Shown piece after piece: positions 34,812 to 44,916 of a DNA stretch of 64,000 bases (within the stretch, counting starts at the first letter, position 1; every line of letters starts with the position of its first letter). Made by a program: the position numbers and the translations under genes. Source of the DNA: Syntrophaceae bacterium UBA6087 (GTDB taxonomy: Bacteria > Desulfobacterota > Desulfomonilia > UBA1062); contig DIXF01000005.1 of assembly GCA_002448235.1 (NCBI GenBank), forward strand, positions 248,001 to 312,000, read 5' to 3'. Below the pieces are notes generated by a model. It saw only the letters and a program-made list of their open reading frames with translations, searched no databases and was not told where the DNA came from.

Positions 34812-37103
34812 ATGGAACAACGTTTGAGAATCTGTGTAGTGATCTTTATTTCCCTGTCTCTCCTGATATCAGGGTGCAGCAAAAGCCCTGAAGAAAAGAG
34901 AGCAGCCTACTTGAAAAGCGCAGAGTCTTACGTGGCGCAGGAAAAATTTGCAGAGGCTTCCATACAATATCAGAACGCGCTCCAGATAGCTCCGGACGAT
35001 GTAAAAACCCTTGTGTCTCTGGGCGAGGTCGAACTCAAACGTATGCGTGCCGATGAGGCATACAAGGCGTTTGCCAAGGCGGCCAATATAGATCCAAAAA
35101 ATACGAAAGCCCACGAGTATCTTGCCTCCATGCTGCTCCTCGCCAAGAAGTACGATAGAGCGGAAAAGGAAGCATCCACGATACTTCAGTACGAGCCCCA
35201 GAACAAAAATGCAAAAGAGATACTCGCACAGGCCCTCTTCCAGACTGGTAAGAAGCAGGAAGCGGTACGGATCATGGAAGAACTGCTGAATAGTCCCAAA
35301 CCCGATGAAGCGACGATTGTCAACGCCGCTCAGATGTATATGGGCACCGACAGGACAGACAGCGCGCTAGCCCTCGTCACCAAAGGCTCTGCGCTCTACC
35401 CGTCATCTTCGAAAATCAGATTCCTTGCCAGCAACATCTTTGCGTTCAAAGGCGATGCGACCCTTGCCCGCAAGTGGGCCGAGGAAGCTTATAATGTGGA
35501 TAAAGACAACATCGACGCAGGCATTTCCCTTGCCCGCTTCTACTCTTCCTATCATATGGATGAGCTTTTCACCTCCCAGATGGATGAGCTCAAGAAGAGG
35601 TTCCCGAAAGATCCCAGCCCGTACCTGATCGAAGCGGGCATCATGATACAGAAAAAGGATTTCGACAAGGCGCTGGCTTTTGCCGAGAAGGCAAAGGAAC
35701 TCAAGGATGATACATTAACAAAGACTCTCGTGTCTCAGATCCTCATGGAAAAGGGGGACGTAAAAAAGGCTGAGAAGATCCTTACAGAAGCAATCGAGAA
35801 GGACGCCAAGTCCATTCCCCCGCGGACGTTGCTGGCGCAGATCTATCTCAAATCAGGCAATCCGCAGAAGGTTCTGGATACCCTTGATGTGTTTGCCAAG
35901 AGTATTCCCCGGAGGCCGGACATAGCCGCGCCCGTTGCCCAGGCGTATCTCATGAAGGGAGATCTCGCCAAGGCCCGGGACTTTGTAGAAAAATCCCTTG
36001 GGGAGTATAAGAACACCCCCACGCTTCATGCAATGCTCGCAAAAATAGACTTTTCCGAAGGGAAATATAAGGAAGCCCTGGCAGAAGTGGATCTTCTGGG
36101 GAAACAGTCGCTCACGAACTCCGATCTGCTCTATATCGGTGCCTTATCCGCCCTGAAGATCAATGAAAAGGACAAGGCGGCTTCTCTCGTGGGGCTCCTG
36201 AAAAAATCGTCCCCGGAAACGTGGCAGGCGCTTCATGCTCAGAGTCTGATCGCATTGTCCAAGTCAGACAAAAAAGGCGCCCTGAGCTTCGCGGAAAAAG
36301 CCGTCAATCTCTATCCCAAGGAGCCACAGGCCCTTGCCCTTTACGCCGGGATCGCACCTGACGTCCTGTCCAAGGAAGAGGTGATCGGCAAGTTTACCAC
36401 CCTCTGCTCCAAAAATAATACCGCGTTCTGCCGGATGATCCTCTCCCGGTTTATGGAGGCTTCGGGCAATATCAGCGGGGCATTGAGTCAGATGAAAGAG
36501 GCTGTTTCGCTTGAATCCGACAACACCTCCCTTTATCACGCGCTGGCGGGTTTTTATGCCAGGAACAACATGATGCAGAAGGCGATCGACGAGTACGAGA
36601 CCCTCATCAATAAAAATCCCAACGATATCAAGGCCGCCCTCATGCTGGCCCTGCTCAACCAGAGCCAGGGAAAGACGGCAGACGCAAAAAAGGTTTATTC
36701 GTACATCCTCGAGCGTGAACCCAAAAATGCCCTGGCGGCAAATAATCTGTCGTGGATATTAGCGGAAAGCGGCAAGGAAAGCGACCTGAACGAGGCGCTG
36801 AAACTGGCTCAGATCGCCAAGGACAAATATCCGGAAGATCCGAGGATCGCGGACACCCTGGGTTACGTCTACCTGAAGAAGAAGCTTGCCGGAAACGCAC
36901 TCGCACAGTTCAAGCTCGCCCTGGAGAAAATGCCTCAGGACCCCACGATCAACTATCACCTGGCAAGAGCCCTCGTTGAACTGAGCAGGAACTCTGAAGC
37001 CAGGAAATACGTCGAGAACGCCCTAAGCTCCAAGTCTCCTTTTACCGAGAGGGAGGATGCCCGGAAACTGCTGGCCCGGATAGAGGCAGACTTGAAAAAG
37101 TAA
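34812..37103 (+). CDS. Large TPR-repeat lipoprotein (PrsT-like)
   Basis: A 763-residue lipoprotein with a lipobox ending ISGC near residue 22, followed almost entirely by tetratricopeptide repeats, roughly 18-20 by eye, such as FAEASIQYQNALQIAPDD. TPR lipoproteins of this size occur in exopolysaccharide export and in PEP-CTERM loci (PrsT, about 900 residues). The resemblance to PrsT is in layout and opening repeat and is not conclusive. ATG 34812 follows GGGAGG; an upstream GTG (34800) would put the site inside the coding region. It is monocistronic, convergent with rsmE. Confidence 0.75.
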   Translation: MEQRLRICVVIFISLSLLISGCSKSPEEKRAAYLKSAESYVAQEKFAEASIQYQNALQIAPDDVKTLVSLGEVELKRMRADEAYKAFAKAANIDPKNTKAHEYLASMLLLAKKYDRAEKEASTILQYEPQNKNAKEILAQALFQTGKKQEAVRIMEELLNSPKPDEATIVNAAQMYMGTDRTDSALALVTKGSALYPSSSKIRFLASNIFAFKGDATLARKWAEEAYNVDKDNIDAGISLARFYSSYHMDELFTSQMDELKKRFPKDPSPYLIEAGIMIQKKDFDKALAFAEKAKELKDDTLTKTLVSQILMEKGDVKKAEKILTEAIEKDAKSIPPRTLLAQIYLKSGNPQKVLDTLDVFAKSIPRRPDIAAPVAQAYLMKGDLAKARDFVEKSLGEYKNTPTLHAMLAKIDFSEGKYKEALAEVDLLGKQSLTNSDLLYIGALSALKINEKDKAASLVGLLKKSSPETWQALHAQSLIALSKSDKKGALSFAEKAVNLYPKEPQALALYAGIAPDVLSKEEVIGKFTTLCSKNNTAFCRMILSRFMEASGNISGALSQMKEAVSLESDNTSLYHALAGFYARNNMMQKAIDEYETLINKNPNDIKAALMLALLNQSQGKTADAKKVYSYILEREPKNALAANNLSWILAESGKESDLNEALKLAQIAKDKYPEDPRIADTLGYVYLKKKLAGNALAQFKLALEKMPQDPTINYHLARALVELSRNSEARKYVENALSSKSPFTEREDARKLLARIEADLKK

Positions 37104-37132
37104 CCGCCTTGCCGGTCCGGAACGCGAAGTTC

Positions 37133-37822
37133 TTACATCGCAAGGACCCCGACAGCGGTAACGGCGGCGGTATAGGCTCGCAAGACGGTCTTTCCCATAT
37201 GCACAGGGGTGAACCCCGAAGCGCTGATCTTCTCCGTCTCTTCCGGAGCAAATCCGCCTTCAGGGCCTATGAGGATGCCGGTTTCCACGGCCTTGCAATC
37301 CTGGATGGACACTTCCGATTCGAGAGAGGCAGCAAGCCTGCACGGCCAGGACGGTGCGGTCTTTGCCAGGAAGTCATCGAGGCTCAAGACCTCTCGGATT
37401 ATTGGCGTGCTTTTTCGTTCACACTGCTTCATGGCCTCGGAGACGATCTGCCTCCACCGCTGAAGCCTCTTCTCTCCAATATCACGCACATTCGACCGCC
37501 GGGCGATAACGGGATGAAGCTCAGCGACCCCGAGCTCGGTCACCTCCCGGATGAGATCATCCATGTCCTTCAGATCAATGAGGCTCATGCCCAGATGTAC
37601 CAGGCGCGAGCCCCTCTCCGACAACTCCCGGGATAAGAGTATTTCAAGGGATATCTCCCGGGCATTCATGGACACGATTCTTCCCGTGTACCCGGTTTCC
37701 TGATCCCGGATGAGAAGCTCCTCTCCTATCTTTTTCCTCAGCGGCCCCATGATGTGGCGGACATCCCGGCCGGTAATGACGGCCCTGTTGTCAGAGGTTA
37801 TCTGGGCAAAGAAACGCGGCAC
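37133..37822 (-). CDS. rsmE: 16S rRNA (uracil-1498-N3)-methyltransferase
   Basis: Methylates U1498 in the 30S decoding region. 229 residues: a PUA-like N-terminal domain (about 1-70, HIMGPLRKKIGEEL) and a SPOUT methyltransferase domain whose deep-knot motif GPEGGFAPEE binds SAM near residue 180, ending in VLRAYTAAVTAVG. All family hallmarks are visible. It lies 24 bases downstream of galT on the same strand, so it may be the last gene of that operon. Confidence 0.94.
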   Translation of the reverse strand: MPRFFAQITSDNRAVITGRDVRHIMGPLRKKIGEELLIRDQETGYTGRIVSMNAREISLEILLSRELSERGSRLVHLGMSLIDLKDMDDLIREVTELGVAELHPVIARRSNVRDIGEKRLQRWRQIVSEAMKQCERKSTPIIREVLSLDDFLAKTAPSWPCRLAASLESEVSIQDCKAVETGILIGPEGGFAPEETEKISASGFTPVHMGKTVLRAYTAAVTAVGVLAM

Positions 37823-37846
37823 CTCTTCCTGCTCCTTTTTTGTTTA

Positions 37847-38857
37847 TCAGACAAGGATGTTCTTCAGAAACGACGCTGCATCTTCAGGCATGGTGGAATG
37901 TACGTACAAATCCGATCCTACTTCCAGCCCGGTTGGAACACCCACCCTGGGAAGAATTTCCATATGCCAGTGATAAAATTTTTCACAAGCGCTATCAAGG
38001 GGCGCATTATGCAGGACATAGTTATACGGCGGCTTGTTCAGGGCACGATCCAGTCTGGAGAGGACCTCTCTGAAAATGCCCGCACATTCGCCGACCTCTT
38101 TGGGTTCGATATCTTCGTATCTGCACGAATGCCTCTTGGGTATGATCCATGTCTCGAACGGCACCCGGGGTGCAAAGGGCTCTACCGCCAGAAAGGACCC
38201 TGTCTCGGCAATGATCCGTATCTCCAGCTGAATCTCCTGTCTGATAATATCGCAGTAGATGCACCGCTCCTTGTAATCGTAATGCTTCTGAGCTCCCTGG
38301 AGCTCTTCCGTGATATCTCTGGGCACGATGGGCAGGGCGAGAAGGAGGGAGTAGGGGTGCTCTAACGTCGCGCCTGCAGGCGCCCCGTTGTTTTTATAGA
38401 TGAGGATGTAACGCATTCTCCTGTCTTTTTTCAGATCGATGATCCTGTCCCGGTAGGCCCAGAAGAGGTTCTCCAGCTCATCCAGCCTCATATCCGCCTG
38501 CCTGCTCACATGGTTACGGGTTTCGATGATCACCTCGTTTGCACCGACACCTGTCACCTTGTCATAGATCCCTTCCCCCAGACGCTTCAAGTCCTCTTCA
38601 ACCATGAGAAGCGGCGATCTGTTGGGGATAACCCTCAAGTTCCAATACCGGTCGTTCGCCAGGGAACTGCCGGGCCTGTTTGCAAGAATTTCGGGTGGGC
38701 AGAGGTGCTCATTCCCCGGACAGAAGGGGCAAAAAGGAACTCCGGCGTCTTTTCCTCTCTCTTCCGGACTGTTTTCCCTGATGTCCGGCGACAAGGCGGG
38801 ATCTTCCGTTATGATCACCCACCTGTCCACCACAGGGTCCTTTCTCAGCTCGGACAT
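37847..38857 (-). CDS. galT: Galactose-1-phosphate uridylyltransferase
   Basis: A 336-residue HIT-superfamily nucleotidyltransferase. CPFCPGNE gives the N-terminal zinc cysteines and ENPHVNGN-type loops are replaced by EHPYSLLLALP. The active-site histidines are in YHWHMEILP near residue 300, in place of the classical HPH. ATG 38857 is preferred because homologues begin at MSELRKDPVVDRW. The enzyme exchanges UMP between UDP-glucose and galactose 1-phosphate. It sits directly downstream of two GH57 genes, which suggests use in alpha-glucan or sugar-phosphate metabolism rather than lactose use. ADP-glucose-type relatives are possible. Confidence 0.85.
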   Translation of the reverse strand: MSELRKDPVVDRWVIITEDPALSPDIRENSPEERGKDAGVPFCPFCPGNEHLCPPEILANRPGSSLANDRYWNLRVIPNRSPLLMVEEDLKRLGEGIYDKVTGVGANEVIIETRNHVSRQADMRLDELENLFWAYRDRIIDLKKDRRMRYILIYKNNGAPAGATLEHPYSLLLALPIVPRDITEELQGAQKHYDYKERCIYCDIIRQEIQLEIRIIAETGSFLAVEPFAPRVPFETWIIPKRHSCRYEDIEPKEVGECAGIFREVLSRLDRALNKPPYNYVLHNAPLDSACEKFYHWHMEILPRVGVPTGLEVGSDLYVHSTMPEDAASFLKNILV

Positions 38858-38859
38858 GT

Positions 38860-40905
38860 TTACAGAACCTCGAGGCTGATCTCGGGTATATCCCCTTCGA
38901 ATTTCCTGAGCCAGTAAATGCTCCATCCCTGGAAATTCTTCTCAAATCCTTCTTCGCTCTGGGAGATGCACTCGATGGGCACAATGCAGATATCCCAGGC
39001 AGAATCCGATCGGAGAGAAAGACCCGCTTGCTTCTGATCATCCTTCAATTCTATGCACTGGGCGACGAACCTTCCGCGGTCTCGCTCCATCGCCTTCCCG
39101 TCTACCAGAGGCCTCTGACCGGAGATCACCATGATATTGAACTCCACCCCGAACCACGGGTCATCGATCTTCGCGCTCATGGTATGGGAAACCCGTATCT
39201 CTCCCTGCTTGAAAAACCGGTAAATTTTTTCGATCTCAAAAGAATCGTCGGCCGCGTGGAAATGTGCGGAAAGGCATTCATCCGATTCACAATGCGAAGT
39301 GAATCCGAAAGAAAGCTCGGCTGTAAGCGACCGTCCGACCGAATTCTTCTTCAGGATATCTTCCCACTGCGGCCGGCCGGCGAGGCAGTGCGTCATGAAT
39401 GAATACCTGGGGTAGGTGTCGTACAGGAGGAGGTCCTTGTACTCATCAGGCGTGTCGTGGGAAATGTCGTGGATGGAGAGAGGCTCTTTCTTCCCGGCCT
39501 CCGATGAATTATTTTCGGGGTTGCGTATCTTCCTGTGGTAGATCTCCTCGTGGCGCATCAGAACGTTTGAGAAATTATACCTCTTTGCTTTATCCTCGAT
39601 GGCAAAGGCAGCGGCATTGTACCGGGGGGAAAGATAGCAGTTGAATCTCCTGCCGGAGATAAGGATCTCTTCCCTGCCGTCGACGTCGTAGTCGACGCGT
39701 TCAAACTGCCAGGATGTTTCGCCGAAGCGTTTCTCATCGATGAGCGACTCTGCATGGAGAAGGTTTGCATACACCTCATGCCTGAGCGAGCTTAAGTAGA
39801 TACCCCCGAACAGGCCATGCCAGTAGGGGCAGTTCGTCTGGGACATGAGCAGATGCCTGAGGGCTTCCGGCGAAGGACCGAACTCGCGCACGAGCGAGCT
39901 TACCTTCAATCCCTTTTTGTTCATGAGGTTTGATTCAGGGTACTTTGCCAGGAAATTATCCCAGATGCCGCCCCTCAGAAAACCCCGCTGCCGTTCCCAC
40001 TGCCCTTTGTCTCTTGCCTCCTTTACCAGGTCCTCGTACTCCCTGCCCTTATCCGCAAAGAGGCTCCATTCCATCATTTCCTGGTAAGATCCGGTGGGCA
40101 GGTAGATGAGCCTGTTCGGAGAGAACATATCCGTGACAGTCGAAAGAGGCACGATCTGTACTTCAGAAGAAACCTTGCGGATCTCGTCAAAGAATTTTCT
40201 CAGCCATCCTTCCTCTATCACCCATTTATACGTACCCGGCCACATACCGAATTTCTCGCCGTCATCCCCATAGGTGACCACCCGGATGCCCTTTCTTTTG
40301 AGATCCAGGAGGTATTCGACGACCTCGTGAGGCTGCCTGAAGGGGATGAGATATCGAAGCCGCATATCGATGGGGAACACCTTCAGGGTATATCCTTCTC
40401 TCTCTGTAATGAAAAAGCCGTGAACATCTTCTGTGGAAAGTCCGGCCGAGAGGAAATGGCTGTCATCCAAAAGGGTATACTCGATGCCGGCGCCCGAGAT
40501 CTTTTTCGGGATCCCCGGGTCCCATATCCGTTCTGCACACCACATTCCCCTTGGCCTGGAGCCGAAATGATCATTGAGATACGAGCTCATGTACTCGATC
40601 TGGTCATGTGCATCCGCTTCGGATATCGACGGGATGATGGGCTCATAAAATCCGCCGCCCATGAGCTCTATCTGCGACCGCTCCACCAGCATGGCAAGCA
40701 GCCTCTTGAATTCCGGCTCGTGGTTTTCGAACCATTCCCAGAGAGGGCCGGTATAGTGGAGCGTCATGGTGATATCCGGATAGTCTGCCAGAATGCGTAA
40801 GAGGGGGAGATAGCAGTCCCGCGCCCCCTGCTCGAAAACACTTTCAAAATTGCCGACAGGCTGGTGCGAATGAACACAAAAGGCCAGATAGATCTTCTCA
40901 GACAT
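38860..40905 (-). CDS. GH57 glycoside hydrolase / 4-alpha-glucanotransferase-like
   Basis: A 681-residue enzyme with the five-region GH57 pattern: CVHSHQPVGNF (region 1), GGGFYEPIIPSI (2), WCAERIWDPG with the likely catalytic Glu (3) and YGDDGEKFGMWPG with the likely acid Asp (4). Large C-terminal beta-domains (DUF1925/1926 type) follow from about residue 340 and match 4-alpha-glucanotransferases of Thermococcus type. It probably rearranges or trims intracellular alpha-1,4-glucan. ATG 40905 overlaps the upstream GH57 gene by 8 bases. Confidence 0.88.
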   Translation of the reverse strand: MSEKIYLAFCVHSHQPVGNFESVFEQGARDCYLPLLRILADYPDITMTLHYTGPLWEWFENHEPEFKRLLAMLVERSQIELMGGGFYEPIIPSISEADAHDQIEYMSSYLNDHFGSRPRGMWCAERIWDPGIPKKISGAGIEYTLLDDSHFLSAGLSTEDVHGFFITEREGYTLKVFPIDMRLRYLIPFRQPHEVVEYLLDLKRKGIRVVTYGDDGEKFGMWPGTYKWVIEEGWLRKFFDEIRKVSSEVQIVPLSTVTDMFSPNRLIYLPTGSYQEMMEWSLFADKGREYEDLVKEARDKGQWERQRGFLRGGIWDNFLAKYPESNLMNKKGLKVSSLVREFGPSPEALRHLLMSQTNCPYWHGLFGGIYLSSLRHEVYANLLHAESLIDEKRFGETSWQFERVDYDVDGREEILISGRRFNCYLSPRYNAAAFAIEDKAKRYNFSNVLMRHEEIYHRKIRNPENNSSEAGKKEPLSIHDISHDTPDEYKDLLLYDTYPRYSFMTHCLAGRPQWEDILKKNSVGRSLTAELSFGFTSHCESDECLSAHFHAADDSFEIEKIYRFFKQGEIRVSHTMSAKIDDPWFGVEFNIMVISGQRPLVDGKAMERDRGRFVAQCIELKDDQKQAGLSLRSDSAWDICIVPIECISQSEEGFEKNFQGWSIYWLRKFEGDIPEISLEVL

Positions 40906-43024
40906 GCCACAGTATCCTTTCAAATTTTTCGTCCGGTATGCCAAATGATAACACGCCCGTAGGAGGATGTCTTTCTATTTCAAGGTTCTCTTCTTCTATG
41001 ACAACAAAAAAGCGCATCCTCTGGGAAGGGGACGCTCCCAGTATGGAGAACGGAACTTTCATCTCATAGATGCTCAAGCACGCGATGCTTGAAAGCTCTG
41101 CGATCTTCTGTTTGTTTCCGTCAACGATACCATAGACGAAAACCACGCCTGCCTGCAAAGGAATATCCAGAACAAACGGCACAGGAGACACCACGTGGAC
41201 GCATATGGTCCCCTCCTTCGGAGGACTGATGAAATCCAGCCGAAGGAAAAGGTATTCACGGTCGAAACCGAAGTGAAGCCTGCTCAGCAGAGGATGATGC
41301 CGGTACATGCTCGTCGAGGTGCTGGGAGGCATGTAGCATCCCGCTTTCAGCCACTCATAGTAATGGGACACCTTCCCATCGATCATGGGATTGACGAATC
41401 CGACGGGCATGCGGATAGGGACGACCTCGTGGTGAGTGATGATGCTTTGGGACAGCTCCGGAGGAGGAGTATCGCCATGCAGCCGGTAACAATTCGACAG
41501 GTGGGTTCTGAAAAGGTTATCAAAGGCCTCATCGTTTCCCGAACTGAAATCTTCTCCATACCACCAGAACCAGTCGCTTCCCTCGGCAATGAGGATCTCC
41601 TCATGGGCCAGAGGATCGGCGTTCTCACCCTTCGACTGGACATATCTCCTTGTCCTGGCGAGATGCTCCCAGGCTTTTCTATCTTCATTATGACCGATCC
41701 AGATGGCGAAGTTGTGATTGATCCAGGATCCGGTGTAGAGATTCGCTATGCTCTCACCAGGAGGATTTCTCTCGAGAAAATCATCATATCTCGATGTCCT
41801 GATCTCCGGCGACGAGCTTAATTCCTTGTATAGACAACGGAGGAAGCGCTCGCCCCCATCCGGATAGTGCTCCCAGGGATTTTCCCCGTCCAGGATAATG
41901 GATACAAAGGGATCGAAGTCATAGGCCTTCGCAGCTTTTGAGATGTTCCTCAAGTGATACATGAAGTTTTCGGCGGCATGCGCGGGGATGTTCTTGGCAT
42001 AGACAAATCCGATGTGATCGGAGAGGGACCTGTCCCGGAAAAACATGCCCACACTCGAACCCTCGTACTCGACCTTGTAGGGTTTATAGAGCTTCACCCC
42101 TGTTCTTGCCTGCCGCAGGCTGGCAAAAAGAATATCCTCGTCCGATGCGATCCATTCAATGTTATGCGCTGAGAGGAGTCCGACCATCTCCGGGCAGACG
42201 GATCCTTCAGAAGGCCATAATCCTTTCGGGGCCTTCCCAAAGAGCTGCGTCTGGTAATTGACCGCCTTTTCGATGTGCCGGCTTACGTCTTCCGGGTGGG
42301 AAAAGGGTTCGACCGGCAAAGGCGTATCCATGGATCTCAGGGCATACCCTACGTTCATGACGAGGGGGCCGATCGGGTGATAAAAAGGAGAGGTGGTAAT
42401 TTCGATCTGCCCTGACTCGTAGGCCTTTTTGTAGAGAGGAATAACCTTCCTCATTATTTTTATATGGTACTCGAGAAGATAGGTCTTGTCCGATTCGCTA
42501 TACGACCTTCCCTTTCTGATGAGATCCTGAATGCCCCTGTCCTTTCGAGCCATAAACCCAAGCCAGGTAAGATTAAACAAAACCTGAAGATCGAGAATAT
42601 CCTGATCCGAGAACTTCTTTACCGCAGAATCGACCCCGCCGGACCGGTCGGCCCGGCCCCGTTTCTCGAGAAGATTCAGATACCGGGGAAACGGGGCGAT
42701 GAGTGTATTCATATTGCCCATGAAAAACCGGGAGAGGATCTGCTTCTTTTCTTCCAGGGTAAGATCGGATACCTTTTTTTCGGAAAGATGATAGTCGGTA
42801 TCCCGCAAGCCGTTGTCCGTATAGTCGGCAATCTGCAAAAGCAATGAGGGGACAAGGTTGAACGTGCAGGTGATTTCCGGATACTCCTCAAGAAGTGCAA
42901 TCATGTCATGATAACCCCGGACAGAATGCAGCCGCACCCAGGGAAGGAGGTAGGAGCCGGATACCGGATCCTTATAGTAAGGCTGGTGCATGTGCCATAA
43001 AAACCCTACCGAGATTTCTCTCAT
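40898..43024 (-). CDS. GH57 alpha-amylase/amylopullulanase-type enzyme
   Basis: A 708-residue cytoplasmic enzyme (no signal peptide). LWHMHQPYYKDP near residue 10 is GH57 region 1. FYHPIGPLV, GLWPSEGSVCPEM (likely nucleophile Glu) and ILDGENPWEHYPDGG (likely acid/base Asp) are regions 2-4. A C-terminal beta-domain of about 180 residues follows. It is a different GH57 subfamily from its neighbour, closer to amylopullulanase-like proteins. First gene of a GH57-GH57-galT(-rsmE) operon; a glycogen or maltodextrin role is inferred. Confidence 0.85.
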   Translation of the reverse strand: MREISVGFLWHMHQPYYKDPVSGSYLLPWVRLHSVRGYHDMIALLEEYPEITCTFNLVPSLLLQIADYTDNGLRDTDYHLSEKKVSDLTLEEKKQILSRFFMGNMNTLIAPFPRYLNLLEKRGRADRSGGVDSAVKKFSDQDILDLQVLFNLTWLGFMARKDRGIQDLIRKGRSYSESDKTYLLEYHIKIMRKVIPLYKKAYESGQIEITTSPFYHPIGPLVMNVGYALRSMDTPLPVEPFSHPEDVSRHIEKAVNYQTQLFGKAPKGLWPSEGSVCPEMVGLLSAHNIEWIASDEDILFASLRQARTGVKLYKPYKVEYEGSSVGMFFRDRSLSDHIGFVYAKNIPAHAAENFMYHLRNISKAAKAYDFDPFVSIILDGENPWEHYPDGGERFLRCLYKELSSSPEIRTSRYDDFLERNPPGESIANLYTGSWINHNFAIWIGHNEDRKAWEHLARTRRYVQSKGENADPLAHEEILIAEGSDWFWWYGEDFSSGNDEAFDNLFRTHLSNCYRLHGDTPPPELSQSIITHHEVVPIRMPVGFVNPMIDGKVSHYYEWLKAGCYMPPSTSTSMYRHHPLLSRLHFGFDREYLFLRLDFISPPKEGTICVHVVSPVPFVLDIPLQAGVVFVYGIVDGNKQKIAELSSIACLSIYEMKVPFSILGASPSQRMRFFVVIEEENLEIERHPPTGVLSFGIPDEKFERILWHV

Positions 43025-43374
43025 ACCTATGCTCCATAAATTTGTGAAGGGGGATTAGCTTAAACAGAGAATTAACGCGCGGGCATAATGAAATCAATAC
43101 TACAGGTTAATTCAAAAATAGAAATATACTCTTAAACTATACTATAATCCCAAACATAGAGATATAGTTTGTTTTTCTGAAAACCGATAAGAAGCATATT
43201 ACTTTTGCATAAAGGATGGGAGCAATGTTCAGGGCTGTGACAGACAACACTTCAAGGATGACGCGTTGTATTCATAGAAACACCATCAACCGCCAGACAT
43301 GCAGACGAATGCAAGAACACCGGTTATCTCTTAAGGAAATACATCCTTGCCCAGAACGTTTACCAAAAGGGCAT
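43025..43374. other. AT-rich divergent intergenic region
   Basis: Separates the minus-strand GH57 operon from the plus-strand delta-60 lipoprotein. It holds an inverted repeat, AAACTATA (43134-43141) and TATAGTTT (43163-43170), followed by a T-rich run. In-frame codons from ATG 43216 extend the next gene, but the encoded 53 residues are Cys/Arg/His-rich with no signal-peptide character. No other gene seen. Confidence 0.5.
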
Positions 43375-44916
43375 ATGAGGCATACATTTAAACTTATAGC
43401 GACATTATTTCTCCTGATGTCATTCACATTTTCTGGATGCGGCGGGGGCGGCGGAAATGGCTCACCAGTACCCACGTACACCGTCACGTATGACGGAAAT
43501 CAGAACACCAGGGGCAGCGTGCCCGCTGACAGCACTAACTATGAGCAGGGGGCTACGGTAACAGTGCTCGGCAATACCGGTAACCTCAGAAGAGACGGAT
43601 ATGCTTTTGCTGGCTGGTGTGTAAACACCGATGGAACGGGCGCCAACTATACACAGGGCCAAACCTTTGCCATGGGAACAGCGAACGTCACTCTCTATGC
43701 CAAGTGGATTGCGTACAGCACAGGAATCCTCGATGAAACCTTTGAAGATGAGGGCGTAGTAGTTACTGCGGTTGTCCCGGATATTGATATAGCACAAGCA
43801 ATGTCCATTCAAGCGGATGGAAAGATAGTTGTCGCAGGTTATTCTTATGGTTCTCCTAACGCTACTTTAATCCGCTACAACATAGATGGTTCCCTTGATA
43901 CAACTTTTGGTGAAGACGAGTCAGTGCCAGGCATTGTCATAAACACAACCGCTGGTATCACTAGTCGTTTCCAGGCCATGTCCATCCAGGAGGATGGAAA
44001 AATTGTGGTAGCCGGATATATAAATAATGGTGCCAATTTTGATTTTATGTGTGCCCGCTATGATACTGACGGATCATTAGATGAAAGCTTTGATGGAGAT
44101 GGAATTGTCACCACAAATATTGGTATAGGAACTAACGACTCTGCCTATGCCCTTTCCATCCAGGCTGATGATAAGATCGTGGTGGCTGGATTTACCTCAA
44201 CTGGAGGCGTTAATGATTTTGCCTTGGTTCGATACAATGCAGACGGTTCTCTTGATAATAGCTTTCACGGTGATGGCATAGTTACGACTGATATTGGATC
44301 AGATGATGATGTAGCCTACGCCTTGACCATTCAACCAGACAATAAGATTGTGGCAGCTGGATATTCATACAATGATCCGACAAACTATGATTTTGCCCTG
44401 GCTCGGTATAACGCAGACGGCTCTCTTGATGACAGCTTTGACGGTGATGGGGTCGTTACCACAAGCATAGATTCAGACATTGATGTAGCCTTTTCCGTTT
44501 CCATCCAGGCTGACAATAAACTTATTGTAGCTGGAAGCTCGTACAATGGGGTTGATGACGATTTTGCCCTAGCCCGGTACAACGCAGACGGTTCTCTTGA
44601 TGACAGCTTTGATGGAGATGGCAAAGTCACGACGGATATAGGGTCGGATACCGACGCGGCCTCCGCCCTTTGCATTCAAGAGGATGGAAGGATCGTGGTA
44701 GCTGGAAGCTCATACAATGGGGCTGATGACGATTTCGCCCTAGCCCGGTATAACACAGACGGTTCTCTTGATAACAGCTTTCACGGAGATGGCAAAGTCA
44801 CGACGGATATAGGGTCAGATAACGACGTGGCTTATGCCCTTTGCATTCAAGAGGACGGAAAGATTGTGGCAGCTGGAAGCTCAAGCGATGACTTTGCCGT
44901 TGTCCGTTACAAATGA
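43375..44916 (+). CDS. Lipoprotein with InlB-type B repeat and seven delta-60 repeats
   Basis: A 513-residue surface lipoprotein. Signal peptide and lipobox (FSGC, about Cys22) with a Gly-rich linker are followed by one Listeria-Bacteroides (InlB B-type) repeat of about 70 residues containing GYAFAGW and TLYAKW. Seven copies of a roughly 56-residue delta-60 repeat come next, each reading like SIQ-DGKIVVAG ... DFALARYNADGSLD-SF-GDG. The repeats probably form a beta-propeller-like structure. Repeats 4-6 are nearly identical at DNA level, indicating recent duplication. ATG 43375 has AAAAGG upstream and places the signal peptide at the N-terminus; ATG 43216 is the longer option. Confidence 0.78.
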   Translation: MRHTFKLIATLFLLMSFTFSGCGGGGGNGSPVPTYTVTYDGNQNTRGSVPADSTNYEQGATVTVLGNTGNLRRDGYAFAGWCVNTDGTGANYTQGQTFAMGTANVTLYAKWIAYSTGILDETFEDEGVVVTAVVPDIDIAQAMSIQADGKIVVAGYSYGSPNATLIRYNIDGSLDTTFGEDESVPGIVINTTAGITSRFQAMSIQEDGKIVVAGYINNGANFDFMCARYDTDGSLDESFDGDGIVTTNIGIGTNDSAYALSIQADDKIVVAGFTSTGGVNDFALVRYNADGSLDNSFHGDGIVTTDIGSDDDVAYALTIQPDNKIVAAGYSYNDPTNYDFALARYNADGSLDDSFDGDGVVTTSIDSDIDVAFSVSIQADNKLIVAGSSYNGVDDDFALARYNADGSLDDSFDGDGKVTTDIGSDTDAASALCIQEDGRIVVAGSSYNGADDDFALARYNTDGSLDNSFHGDGKVTTDIGSDNDVAYALCIQEDGKIVAAGSSSDDFAVVRYK

